Of a stretch of 41,046 bases of DNA, positions 32,825 through 40,964 are shown in pieces. Within the stretch, counting starts at the first letter, position 1, and each line of letters starts with the position of its first letter. Source of the DNA: UBA6197 sp047638075. Lineage in GTDB: Bacteria > Pseudomonadota > Alphaproteobacteria > Rhodobacterales > Rhodobacteraceae. The translations under genes and the position numbers were made by a program. Location: contig NZ_JBLJBV010000056.1 of the NCBI RefSeq assembly GCF_047638075.1, positions 1-41,046 of the forward strand, given 5' to 3'. Below the pieces are notes generated by a model. That model worked only from the letters and a program-made list of their open reading frames with translations, did not search any database and was not told the origin of the DNA.

Positions 32825-32976
32825 GACAGTGTCAGTTGGGCCAAACCGCCCACCGGCGCGGCAAACGGGCGTCTTCATACCCGCCGGGGCAATAACGCGT
32901 CAAGGTGGACGGCTATCACAGGGCCGTCGCGCCTCAATCGGTAAACCCTTACCAACAAGAAAACGGCTGCGCGCAG

Positions 32977-33564
32977 TCAGGCACCCACGGCCTTGCGCAC
33001 CATATCCCAGTAGATGTCTTCGACCGCACCACGGTCAAGCCGCCCATCTTCGCGAAACCAGCCGGTGACACCGGTCAGCATGGCGATGATCGCCAGCGTT
33101 GCCAGCTTTGCATCTGACAGCACAAATGCGCCCGCCGCTTGGCCCTGTTCAAGAATAGCCTGCAACGCATCTTCGTAACGGCGGCGCAAGGCTTCGATGG
33201 TCGTGAAATGCTGGGGCGACAGGTTGCGCAGCTCCATATAGGATAGAAAAACAGCCTGCGCACAGTTCAGATTGAAACGGATGTGAAACCGCACAAACTG
33301 TTCCAGTTTCTTGTGCGGATCTGCGGGCATGGGTTCGGCATCCAACGCCGCCAACAGCTTGTCCATATGTGTTTTGAGCAGTTCGAACAGCAATGTTTCT
33401 TTATCGGGGGTGTATAGGTATAGCGCCCCCGCCTGCACCCCCACTGCCGCCGCAATCTGGCGCATCGACACCGCGGCAAAGCCGTGCCGCGCAAACAATC
33501 GTTCGGCCTCAACCCGAATGCGAGGGCCAGTGATTTGTGATTGAGAGCCGATTTTGCGTGCCAT
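32977..33564 (-). CDS. TetR/AcrR-family transcriptional regulator
   Basis: This 195-residue protein has the TetR N-terminal HTH at about residues 15-60 (AERLFARHGFAAVSMRQIAAAVGV...GALYLYTPDKETLL). The C-terminal ligand domain resembles the TetR_C group seen in regulators of fatty acid or acyl-CoA metabolism, but the ligand is not known. A TGAAC-N4-GTTCA inverted repeat is centred 21 bases upstream of the start and is the likely operator. No target gene is obvious; the small lipoprotein gene is divergent, with its start about 160 bases away. Confidence 0.9.
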   Translation of the reverse strand: MARKIGSQSQITGPRIRVEAERLFARHGFAAVSMRQIAAAVGVQAGALYLYTPDKETLLFELLKTHMDKLLAALDAEPMPADPHKKLEQFVRFHIRFNLNCAQAVFLSYMELRNLSPQHFTTIEALRRRYEDALQAILEQGQAAGAFVLSDAKLATLAIIAMLTGVTGWFREDGRLDRGAVEDIYWDMVRKAVGA

Positions 33565-33578
33565 GGCGGCAAACTATA

Positions 33579-33592
33579 TGAACACTCGTTCA
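33579..33592. promoter_or_regulatory. inverted repeat, likely TetR-family operator
   Basis: TGAAC-ACTC-GTTCA is an inverted repeat with perfect 5-base arms, in the TA-rich stretch 15-28 bases before the TetR start codon. Its size and position fit an autoregulatory operator. The binding is inferred. Confidence 0.55.
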
Positions 33593-33723
33593 ATATCAAA
33601 CCCGCCCAGCACACCACGCCGGGAAACGCCCCTTGTCGGCAGCCAGCGCACGCCACCCGGCATTGGCTATAGCCAAGCGTTGCGCCCCGCCCTATTGTCA
33701 CCCCCGATCATCCCCGAGGCCCT

Positions 33724-33972
33724 ATGTTCCGCCCTGCCCTTGCCCCCTCAACCGCCCTGGTCGTTTGTGCCCTGCTGGTCGCGTGCACGACCCAGCCCCA
33801 GACCGCCGATGCGCCCTACCCCAGCCTGTTGCCGCTTGATAGCATTTTGGTTGAGGCAGAGCCGCCCATCGACCCGACCGACAGTCTTGACGCGCGCGCC
33901 ACGGACCTGCGCGCGCGGGCTACGGGGCTGCGCGGGCCCGTCATTCCCCCTGATAGCATGCCCGGCACCTGA
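33724..33972 (+). CDS. small lipoprotein, function unknown
   Basis: This 82-residue protein has a lipoprotein signal peptide with lipobox LLVAC (Cys21). The remainder is Pro/Ala/Asp-rich with the acidic DSLDARATDLRARATGL stretch. It lacks a recognised domain. GAGG lies ahead of the ATG. It would be anchored in the outer or inner membrane as a small periplasmic-facing tether. It sits between a TetR gene and hom, both with their own regulation, so I cannot link it to either. Confidence 0.72.
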   Translation: MFRPALAPSTALVVCALLVACTTQPQTADAPYPSLLPLDSILVEAEPPIDPTDSLDARATDLRARATGLRGPVIPPDSMPGT

Positions 33973-34058
33973 GCTTTCTTTGCGCCATCGCCCCTGCGCG
34001 TTGCAAGCCTGCGTCCAAACCGCTAACACAGCCCCGACACAAAGTTCAGGAGCATCCC

Positions 34059-35375
34059 ATGTCCCAGCCCTCCGGCCCTGCCCAGCGTTCTGGCGTCCCT
34101 CTGCGCCTTGGCATTGCCGGTTTGGGCACCGTCGGTATTGGCGTTGTGAAAATTGTGCAGCGCCACGCTGATCTGTTGGCCGCCCGCACGGGCCGCCCTA
34201 TCACGATCACGGCCATAACCGCGCGTGACCGCACCAAAAACCGCGATGCCGACTTGTCGGGTTATGCGTGGGTCGAGGATGCGGTAACGCTGGCGCAGCG
34301 CCCGGATGTCGACATTTTCATCGAACTGATGGGCGGGCATGAAGGCGCCGCAAACGCCTCGCTCAGGGCAGCAATTGCCAGCGGCAAGGACGTTGTCACC
34401 GCCAATAAGGCGCTATTGGCCCATCACGGTCACGCGCTGGCACTGATGGCCGAGGCGGCGGGCCAAGTGATCCGATTTGAGGCCGCAGTGGCCGGCGGCA
34501 TACCGGTCGTGAAATCCCTGACCGAAGGGTTGGCCGGCAACGGCATGCGCCGCGTGATGGGGGTGATGAACGGCACTTGCAACTATATCCTGACGCGGAT
34601 GGAAAGCGCGGGCCTGCCCTACGACCAGGTCTTTGAAGAGGCCCGCCAACTGGGCTATCTGGAAGCGGACCCCAACCTTGACGTAGGCGGCATTGACGCA
34701 GCCCACAAACTGAGCCTGCTGGCGGCAATCGCCTTTGGGACAAAGGTTTGCTTCGACAAGGTCGAGTTGGAAGGTATTGGCCGGATTTCCATTGACGATA
34801 TCCGCCGCGCCGGAGACATGGGCTACAAGATCAAGCTTCTTGGTGTTGCCCAGATGACGGGGCGGGGGCTGGAACAGCGTATGACCCCCTGCCTTGTCCC
34901 CATGGCCAGCCCCTTTGGCACGCTGACGGGCGGCACCAATATGGTGGTGCTGGAAGGCGATAGCGTCGGTCAGATCGTGCTACGCGGCCCCGGCGCGGGC
35001 GAAGGCCCCACCGCCAGCGCTGTCATGTCTGATGTGGTGGAAATAGCGCGCGGCACCCGCCTGCCCACCTTTGGCCAACCGGCCTGCACGCTTGTTGACC
35101 CGATCCCGGCCAAAGCCACAGCACCCGCACCCTATTATCTACGGCTGGAATTATTGGACAAGCCGGGTGCGCTGGCCAAGGTTGCGACCGTGCTGGGCGA
35201 TGAGGGGATTTCGATCGACCGGATGCGGCAATACGGCCACGAGAATACCTCTGCGCCAGTGCTGATCGTCACCCATAAAACCACACGCGACGCGATCAAC
35301 CATGCCATCAACCGGCTGCCCAGCACAAATGTCGTTCAGGACGTTCCAGTAGCCATCCGCATCGAAGAGGTCTGA
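34059..35375 (+). CDS. hom: homoserine dehydrogenase
   Basis: This 438-residue protein has an N-terminal Rossmann fold (LGIAGLGTVGIGVVKI), the catalytic core (GKDVVTANKALL; GVMNGTCNYIL; DPNLDVGGIDAAHKL), and a C-terminal ACT domain (LRLELLDKPGALAKVATVLGDEGISI, about 355-438) for allosteric control, probably by threonine. It reduces aspartate semialdehyde to homoserine for Thr and Met synthesis. CAGGAG lies nine bases before the ATG at 34059. It is monofunctional: no aspartokinase domain is fused. It converges with the type I secretion operon, 22 bases apart, with no visible terminator between. Confidence 0.97.
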   Translation: MSQPSGPAQRSGVPLRLGIAGLGTVGIGVVKIVQRHADLLAARTGRPITITAITARDRTKNRDADLSGYAWVEDAVTLAQRPDVDIFIELMGGHEGAANASLRAAIASGKDVVTANKALLAHHGHALALMAEAAGQVIRFEAAVAGGIPVVKSLTEGLAGNGMRRVMGVMNGTCNYILTRMESAGLPYDQVFEEARQLGYLEADPNLDVGGIDAAHKLSLLAAIAFGTKVCFDKVELEGIGRISIDDIRRAGDMGYKIKLLGVAQMTGRGLEQRMTPCLVPMASPFGTLTGGTNMVVLEGDSVGQIVLRGPGAGEGPTASAVMSDVVEIARGTRLPTFGQPACTLVDPIPAKATAPAPYYLRLELLDKPGALAKVATVLGDEGISIDRMRQYGHENTSAPVLIVTHKTTRDAINHAINRLPSTNVVQDVPVAIRIEEV

Positions 35376-35397
35376 CCCCGCACTGACCCCAAAAAGT

Positions 35398-36738
35398 TTA
35401 CTGTTCGCGAAAGGCGCGGATCATGCTGTCGGTGATGGGCTTCATCAGGTATTGCACGAATGTGCGTGACTGCGTCTGGATCATGATTTCCGCAGGCATC
35501 CCCGGTGTTGGGGTAAAGCCGCGCACCCGGTTGAATTCCGTGGGCGACACGGACACCCGCGCCACATAGATTTCACGCGGCACCTGCTGGGTCTTGTCCA
35601 AAATGGCATCGGCCGAAACATAAAAAACCGTCCCCTCCAGGATCGGCGTCGTGCGCCGGTTCAGGGCGGTCAACCGCACCGTCGCGGCCTGCCCTTTGCG
35701 CACCACATCAATTTCGGTTCTGGGGATCATGACCTCAATGATCAACGCCTCGCCCGTCGGCAGGATTTCGGCAATGACCTTGCCGCTTTCCACCACGCCG
35801 CCCGCAGTATGGTAATGCAGCCGCACCACCGTTCCGGCGACAGGGGCCAACACGGCCACGCGCTTAAGCACGCTTTGCGCTTTCACGACCTGTTCGCGGA
35901 CGCCTTCCAGTTCTGACTGAACGATCTGCAACTTGTCCAGCGCGGCACTTTGATGTTCGCTAAGGGTCTGCGCAATCTGCGCGTCATACCTTTTACTGAC
36001 CTCGGTGATCTCGTTGATCTCGGCCATCAGACGGCCAACCTGCCCTTCGGCGTCAGCAATCGCGCGGCGGATCGTGTTGACCTCGGATCGGCGGATCAGC
36101 CCGGTATCGAGCAATTGCTGTTTGCTGTCATAATCCTCGCGCAGAAGGTCCAACTGAATACGCATCGCGCCCAGTTGCTGTTCGTAGCCGACCGCCCGCA
36201 CCTTCAGCGCCTCGATGCTTTGGGTCAGCAGCGTGATGTCATTGTCAAGCTGTTGCGACGCCGCGTTGAAGATGATGGTCTGCGCATCCAGCATCGAGGC
36301 CACATCATAATCCGCCCGCAGCGCGTCAAGTTCGGGCGGGTAGGTCAGATTGCTTTTCCGGTCATATTCGGCCAGAATCCGCGCCTCCATGGCCTCCAGC
36401 CGGACCTTGCGCAAGAACAGTTCGCGTTCGGTAGCGACGGCTGCGGTTTCATCCAGCAGCAAAATCGGCTGGCCAGCGTCGACATGATCGCCCTCTGCCA
36501 CAAGGATCTGTTTGATGATCCCCCCTTCAAGATGCTGGACGATCTTGTTGCTGCCGGTCGCCACGAAGCTGCCTTGTGAGATGACAGCGGCGGCCAGTGG
36601 CGCACGAAACGCCCAAAATCCGAACCCCCCGAACGTGGCTGCCAGCAACACAAACCCGAAAGTCACGAATTTCGACACCGATCTGGGAACTTCGGCATAC
36701 CATTCGGGGGGCTCGGTATAGACGGTGACATCAGACAT
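35398..36738 (-). CDS. HlyD-family type I secretion periplasmic adaptor
   Basis: The protein has 446 residues from ATG at 36738 (MSDVTVYTEPPEW), preferred over an upstream in-frame start because GGAGGG lies ten bases before it. One membrane helix (KFVTFGFVLLAATFGGFGFWA) is followed by ISQGSFVATGSNKIVQHLEGGIIKQILVAEGD, the membrane-fusion signature. A long coiled-coil middle (about 110-300) and a C-terminal barrel-sandwich region with RVRGFTPTPGMPAEIMIQT complete it. It links the inner-membrane ABC exporter to an outer-membrane TolC, which is not encoded here. It overlaps the ATPase gene by eight bases. Confidence 0.95.
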   Translation of the reverse strand: MSDVTVYTEPPEWYAEVPRSVSKFVTFGFVLLAATFGGFGFWAFRAPLAAAVISQGSFVATGSNKIVQHLEGGIIKQILVAEGDHVDAGQPILLLDETAAVATERELFLRKVRLEAMEARILAEYDRKSNLTYPPELDALRADYDVASMLDAQTIIFNAASQQLDNDITLLTQSIEALKVRAVGYEQQLGAMRIQLDLLREDYDSKQQLLDTGLIRRSEVNTIRRAIADAEGQVGRLMAEINEITEVSKRYDAQIAQTLSEHQSAALDKLQIVQSELEGVREQVVKAQSVLKRVAVLAPVAGTVVRLHYHTAGGVVESGKVIAEILPTGEALIIEVMIPRTEIDVVRKGQAATVRLTALNRRTTPILEGTVFYVSADAILDKTQQVPREIYVARVSVSPTEFNRVRGFTPTPGMPAEIMIQTQSRTFVQYLMKPITDSMIRAFREQ

Positions 36739-38770
36739 TTGGCGGCCCTCCGGTCTGGCCCTGAACGGTTTGGGTGCCTTTCCTGCTACGGTTGGCAAGT
36801 TGCAAAAGCACCTCCTGCCGTTTGCCGAACAGCGCGATATTGCCGTCAGCCAGCAACATGATCTTGTCGACCACGCTCAGCAATGACGGCTTTTGCGTGA
36901 TTACCGCCACGGTGATGCCGCTTTCGCCCGCCTGTTTGATGGCCGTGGCCAACGCCCTGTCACCCGCGGTATCCAGGTTCGAATTGGGCTCATCCAGCAC
37001 CACAAACCGCGGATTGCCAAAGAACGCACGGGCAAGCGCGATGCGCTGCTTTTGCCCGCCCGACAGCGGCGAGCCATCGGCAGAAACCATGGTTTCATAT
37101 CCATGCGGCAGCAGCGCAATCATTTCATGCACATCGGCCAATACAGCGGCGCGGTGAATGTATTCGTCGCGGGCGTCGGCGCGCATCCGGGCGATGTTGG
37201 CCTTGATCGTGCCGGGAAACAGCTGCACATCCTGCGGCAGGTAGCCGATGGATTCGCCCAGCTGACGGTCATCCCAGTTGCGCAGATCCATCAGATCTAT
37301 CCGCACATTGCCCGAGGTAGGCAGGATCGACCCAACCAGCATCTTGCCCAGCGTCGTCTTGCCCGCCCCCGAATTGCCGATGATCGCCAGCGACTCGCCA
37401 GGGCTGAGGCTAAAGCTGAGACCATTCAGGATAACCTGTTTCGTCCCCGCCGGAACATATAGCAGCCGCTCCACATTCAACCGCCCTTCGGGGCGCGGCA
37501 GGCGCAGCTTTTCAAACCGCTGCACCGAATTTTCCATCAGGCGGGTCACTCTGCCATAGGCGGCGCGCGACAGGATAAAGCCGTTCCAACCCTCGATAGA
37601 GCCCTCAATCGGGGCTAGCGCCCGGCCCGCGATGATGGATGCCGCAATCACCATGCCGCCGGTGATCTGCCCCTCGATTGCCAGATAGGCGCCCCAACCC
37701 AGCATGCCGATCTGCGTCAGCAACCGCACCCCGCGCGAAAAAGCCGCCCAGATGATGTTACGATCCTGCGCGATAACCTGAAACCGCAACGAATTCGCGG
37801 TGTCGCGGCCCCAAAGGGCCACGGCCTCGGGCACCATGGCAAGGGCGTTGATGATCTGGCTGTTGCGCGACATTGAATCAAGATGCATGTTCGCCCGGCT
37901 TTGGGCCATGTTCGCCTCGGCAAAGGGTTTTGACGTGGCCTTTTGGTTGATCAGGGCAATTACCATCAGCAAAAGCGCGGTTCCAACCACGATCAGCCCC
38001 AGATGCGGGTGCACCAGAAAAATCACGACAACAAAAACCGGTGCGAACGGCACGTCCAGAAATGAGATCAGCGTGCCAGAGACCAGAAAACCACGCAGTT
38101 GTTGCAGATCGCCCAGCGTCTGATATTCGCGCCCGTTATCATGTAGCGATGAACGCGCCGCCGCGCTTAGAACCGGGGCGCCAAGACGAACCGCAATTTC
38201 CACGGCCGTTCGCATCAGAATGAACCGCCGCACCGCATCAAAGATCGCCTGCAAGATCACCGCACCAGCGATAACCACCGTCAGCATGATCAGCGTTTCC
38301 AGCGACCGGCTGGTCAGTACCCGGTCCGAAATCTGAAACAGGTAAACCGGAATGGCCAGCACCAGAAGATTGGTGGCGCAGGTCAGAACCATCACGAACC
38401 CGATGTTGCGCGCCACCGCCTGCTTGCCCTTGCGCAGCGCTGTGACAAACTGATCAGGGTTGGAGCGGCGATGAAATTTCGGTGTGGGCGCACCGCCGCC
38501 ACCATCACCCCCACTTCCTCCGGTGGTTTTAGGAGGGGCACCGCCCGTATCGGGTTTCAGGATCGGGCCGGTTGAGCCCTCGATCTGCATGCCTTCCAGC
38601 ACTTGTGCGTCCCTTCGGCTTTTGAACATCGGCTCCGCCCGTAGATCGGGCGTCAGGCGCAGGGTTTCTTGGCGTTTGGCGGCAGGCCGGCGCGGCTGGT
38701 CGTTGCCGGGGTTTTCGGACGTCACAGGCTGCGTCACGTCACCAAAGGCGGAGCGTTCATTCAACGTCAT
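36731..38770 (-). CDS. type I secretion system permease/ATPase (PrtD type) with N-terminal extension
   Basis: This 679-residue exporter is about 100 residues longer than typical PrtD proteins. The first ~115 residues are soluble and include a Gly-rich segment (76-96). The transmembrane region spans about 122-400. The nucleotide-binding domain has Walker A GNSGAGKT (465-472), Q-loop LPQD (511-514), signature LSGGQ (569-573) and Walker B FVVLDE (589-594). In the H-loop position, where type I exporters usually have His, it reads AVITQKPSLL with Gln626 (codon at 36893-36895). No C39 peptidase domain is present. It is the middle gene of a three-gene operon, 14 bases after the repeat protein. Confidence 0.94.
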   Translation of the reverse strand: MTLNERSAFGDVTQPVTSENPGNDQPRRPAAKRQETLRLTPDLRAEPMFKSRRDAQVLEGMQIEGSTGPILKPDTGGAPPKTTGGSGGDGGGGAPTPKFHRRSNPDQFVTALRKGKQAVARNIGFVMVLTCATNLLVLAIPVYLFQISDRVLTSRSLETLIMLTVVIAGAVILQAIFDAVRRFILMRTAVEIAVRLGAPVLSAAARSSLHDNGREYQTLGDLQQLRGFLVSGTLISFLDVPFAPVFVVVIFLVHPHLGLIVVGTALLLMVIALINQKATSKPFAEANMAQSRANMHLDSMSRNSQIINALAMVPEAVALWGRDTANSLRFQVIAQDRNIIWAAFSRGVRLLTQIGMLGWGAYLAIEGQITGGMVIAASIIAGRALAPIEGSIEGWNGFILSRAAYGRVTRLMENSVQRFEKLRLPRPEGRLNVERLLYVPAGTKQVILNGLSFSLSPGESLAIIGNSGAGKTTLGKMLVGSILPTSGNVRIDLMDLRNWDDRQLGESIGYLPQDVQLFPGTIKANIARMRADARDEYIHRAAVLADVHEMIALLPHGYETMVSADGSPLSGGQKQRIALARAFFGNPRFVVLDEPNSNLDTAGDRALATAIKQAGESGITVAVITQKPSLLSVVDKIMLLADGNIALFGKRQEVLLQLANRSRKGTQTVQGQTGGPPNV

Positions 38771-38784
38771 AAGTTCTGTCCCTG

Positions 38785-40818
38785 TCAGGCGAGCATTGTT
38801 TGCATTATGTCTGGTGTCTGTGCGTAGTCAGTCATGGGCGGCGTGATGACGGCACCGTCAGACACGTCTGGCCCCAGCATGTCATCGGCCAGAAACACCA
38901 CCGCTTCGCTTGTCAGTGCCGTCAGGCCGACGCCCAGCGGATGGGCATCGGTATCAATCAGCCCGGCCTGATACAGCAGCGCGTCGTCATAGACATCGCC
39001 GCCGACCATCACCTTGGAATCCACGCCGTATTGTTCGATCGACGCCATATTGATTGTCGCATTGGACCCGGTCGTGACCGTCACGGGCCCGCCGCTTGCC
39101 ATCTGAAAATTGTCCAACGCCAGATGCACCTGATCGGAATCGCCCAGCACATTGGTCTGATCAATCCGGTTGATCGTCGTCATATCGCCGCTGATGTAGA
39201 GCACGCGCAAAATGTCGACGCCCTCAAAGACGCTGTCATGGGCCACGCTTTGGTCAAGCGTCAGGCCGCCGTCTGCCAGTTTCTCTGAGGCTTTCGCGAA
39301 ATTGTCCTGCATCGCGCCATAAGCGTCGATCCCCACGGAATTGATCGAGACCCCGTTGAACAGCAGGTTATCGCCAAAGCTGAACGCGATTGGCTGCATA
39401 CCTGAATAAGACACCGTGTCATTGTCGATCAGCACGTTGATCTGGCTGACCTGGTTGATCGAAATCAGGTTGCCCCCGATCAGGATCAGATCGTAACCAT
39501 AGCCGATCTCTGCCAGATTGACGCCATTGGCGATCGTATTTTCGCCCAGCCCGATATAGGTATTGGTGCTGGAAAACGCGATATCGGCGCGGTCGTTATC
39601 CGTCATGAAGCTGAACTGCTGCACCCAGTTGACGGCCAGCACATCGCCGTCAATCCGCGTCACTGCCCAGTTTGCGGGCAGGCTGGGGTCACTGGCCGAC
39701 TGTTCGGCACTGTCATCAACCGGCGGCGCCGACGAGGTGCGCGACAGGGTCGCGCTGTTGTAGCTGGCTGAACCGATGGCGCCTGTGGCGCCCGAAAAAC
39801 TGGTATGTTCCACCAACAGATTGGTCTGGCTGATCATATTCAGATTGATCACGTCGCCCATCACCGAAATCACCGGCGCGTCCAGCCAGGAAACAAAGAT
39901 ACTGGCATCGTTGACAAGCGTATTTGCGCCCGACACAACCTCATGACCGGGGGCCAGTTTGAACTGATCGCCCGCATCCGAAGGGTCATCCAGCCCCTCA
40001 TAGGGGTCGCGCGTATATGCAGCATCGGCGGGCGCTTCGGCATCATCGCTGTCAGTGTCTTGGGCTTCGTCGTCGCCGTTCTTCTTTTGAAGATACGCGG
40101 GCATCACATCATCAAGACTTGTCACGGTCTCAACGCTTGCGCCGTTCTCGTATATCCCAAAGGCGGCGGCCCCGTGCTGGACGACAACGGTTGATCCGCT
40201 CAGGCCAATATCGCTGACCTCCCCCATGGCCTGATAAAGCGCGACGCCATAGTCATGGACGCTTTCGCCCAAGACGGGAAAATCGGTGCCGCTGGCTGCG
40301 CCAAGCGCCTTTGCCACGGTGAAATAATCTTGCAACTCGGCGCGAAAATGGCCGGGGTCTGTGAACTCGATGTTGCTGTCTGCGGTCAGCAACAGGTCGT
40401 TATCCTCCATCATCCCATATTGATAGGTGATCGTGACGACGCTTCCCGGCGGCTCCAGCACCAGAAGCGGCTGCCCCTGCGCGGTGTCATGATAAAGCAG
40501 ATACTGTGCGCCGACCGGCCCGGCACCCTCGATCGGATGCCAATAGGGCTGCGGAAACCCGAACCACCCCGCAAAAAAGCCTTGCGGCGGTGCGACCGAT
40601 GTTACCGCTAGATCACTATACTGCACCCCCGGAATGAATTCATCGGGCGTAAAAGCGGCGCGTAGCATCAGCGCGCCCCCTTCTAGCGGAGTGATGTCTG
40701 GCTCGGCCTGTTTAAGCGCCAGAAACTTCAGATACTCATCGCGCATCCGGCCTTCTTCGACCGTGATTTGAAAGATACCGATCATATGCGCGACCATTTC
40801 GGTCACTTTGTCGAGCAT
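38785..40818 (-). CDS. acidic repeat protein, likely type I secretion substrate or partner
   Basis: The protein has 677 residues from ATG at 40818, chosen because GAGGG lies eight bases upstream; a GTG at 40869 would add 17 residues. It has no signal peptide or membrane helix. The N-terminal ~300 residues have no recognised domain and end in an acidic linker (NGDDEAQDTDSDD). From about 295 a unit of roughly 45 residues recurs, with the core G[DN]xxx[ILV]Nx[IV]xQ: GDVINLNMISQ (321), GDVLAVNWVQQ (391), GNLISINQVSQ (449) and GDMTTINRIDQ (544). A linked half, GxNxxxNxxxI, lies between. RTX nonapeptides are absent. The last 75 residues contain no Lys or Arg, like many type I export signals. I could not assign a function. 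Confidence 0.8.
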   Translation of the reverse strand: MLDKVTEMVAHMIGIFQITVEEGRMRDEYLKFLALKQAEPDITPLEGGALMLRAAFTPDEFIPGVQYSDLAVTSVAPPQGFFAGWFGFPQPYWHPIEGAGPVGAQYLLYHDTAQGQPLLVLEPPGSVVTITYQYGMMEDNDLLLTADSNIEFTDPGHFRAELQDYFTVAKALGAASGTDFPVLGESVHDYGVALYQAMGEVSDIGLSGSTVVVQHGAAAFGIYENGASVETVTSLDDVMPAYLQKKNGDDEAQDTDSDDAEAPADAAYTRDPYEGLDDPSDAGDQFKLAPGHEVVSGANTLVNDASIFVSWLDAPVISVMGDVINLNMISQTNLLVEHTSFSGATGAIGSASYNSATLSRTSSAPPVDDSAEQSASDPSLPANWAVTRIDGDVLAVNWVQQFSFMTDNDRADIAFSSTNTYIGLGENTIANGVNLAEIGYGYDLILIGGNLISINQVSQINVLIDNDTVSYSGMQPIAFSFGDNLLFNGVSINSVGIDAYGAMQDNFAKASEKLADGGLTLDQSVAHDSVFEGVDILRVLYISGDMTTINRIDQTNVLGDSDQVHLALDNFQMASGGPVTVTTGSNATINMASIEQYGVDSKVMVGGDVYDDALLYQAGLIDTDAHPLGVGLTALTSEAVVFLADDMLGPDVSDGAVITPPMTDYAQTPDIMQTMLA

Positions 40819-40915
40819 CGTCCCAGCCCTCTTTGCAATCAGAACAGTCGCCAACCCGGCTATGTTCACCTATGTCGCAAGAAATTTCGCAGCGGTGATC
40901 GAATGCATCGTTCCG

Positions 40916-40949
40916 AAAAGCCCGAGCCCGGATTTCGCCGGGCTCGGGC
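40916..40949 (-). terminator. Rho-independent terminator of the gene entering from the right edge
   Basis: GCCCGAGCCCGG (40920-40931) pairs exactly with CCGGGCTCGGGC (40938-40949) around a six-base loop, a 12-base-pair stem. On the minus strand it is followed by TTTTCGG. It starts 15 bases after the stop of the frame entering from the right edge and lies upstream of the repeat-protein operon. Confidence 0.82.
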
Positions 40950-40964
40950 ATTTCATGTTGCGGC

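Noticed and set aside
32835..32850. Possible fifth repeat copy (GTTGGGCCAAAC)
   Set aside because: Only the GGCC-centred part matches; lacks the GAGTATTT core, so probably chance.
38785..40818. RTX toxin or bacteriocin reading of the type I substrate
   Set aside because: No GGxGxDxxx nonapeptides, no double-Gly leader, and the exporter lacks a C39 peptidase.
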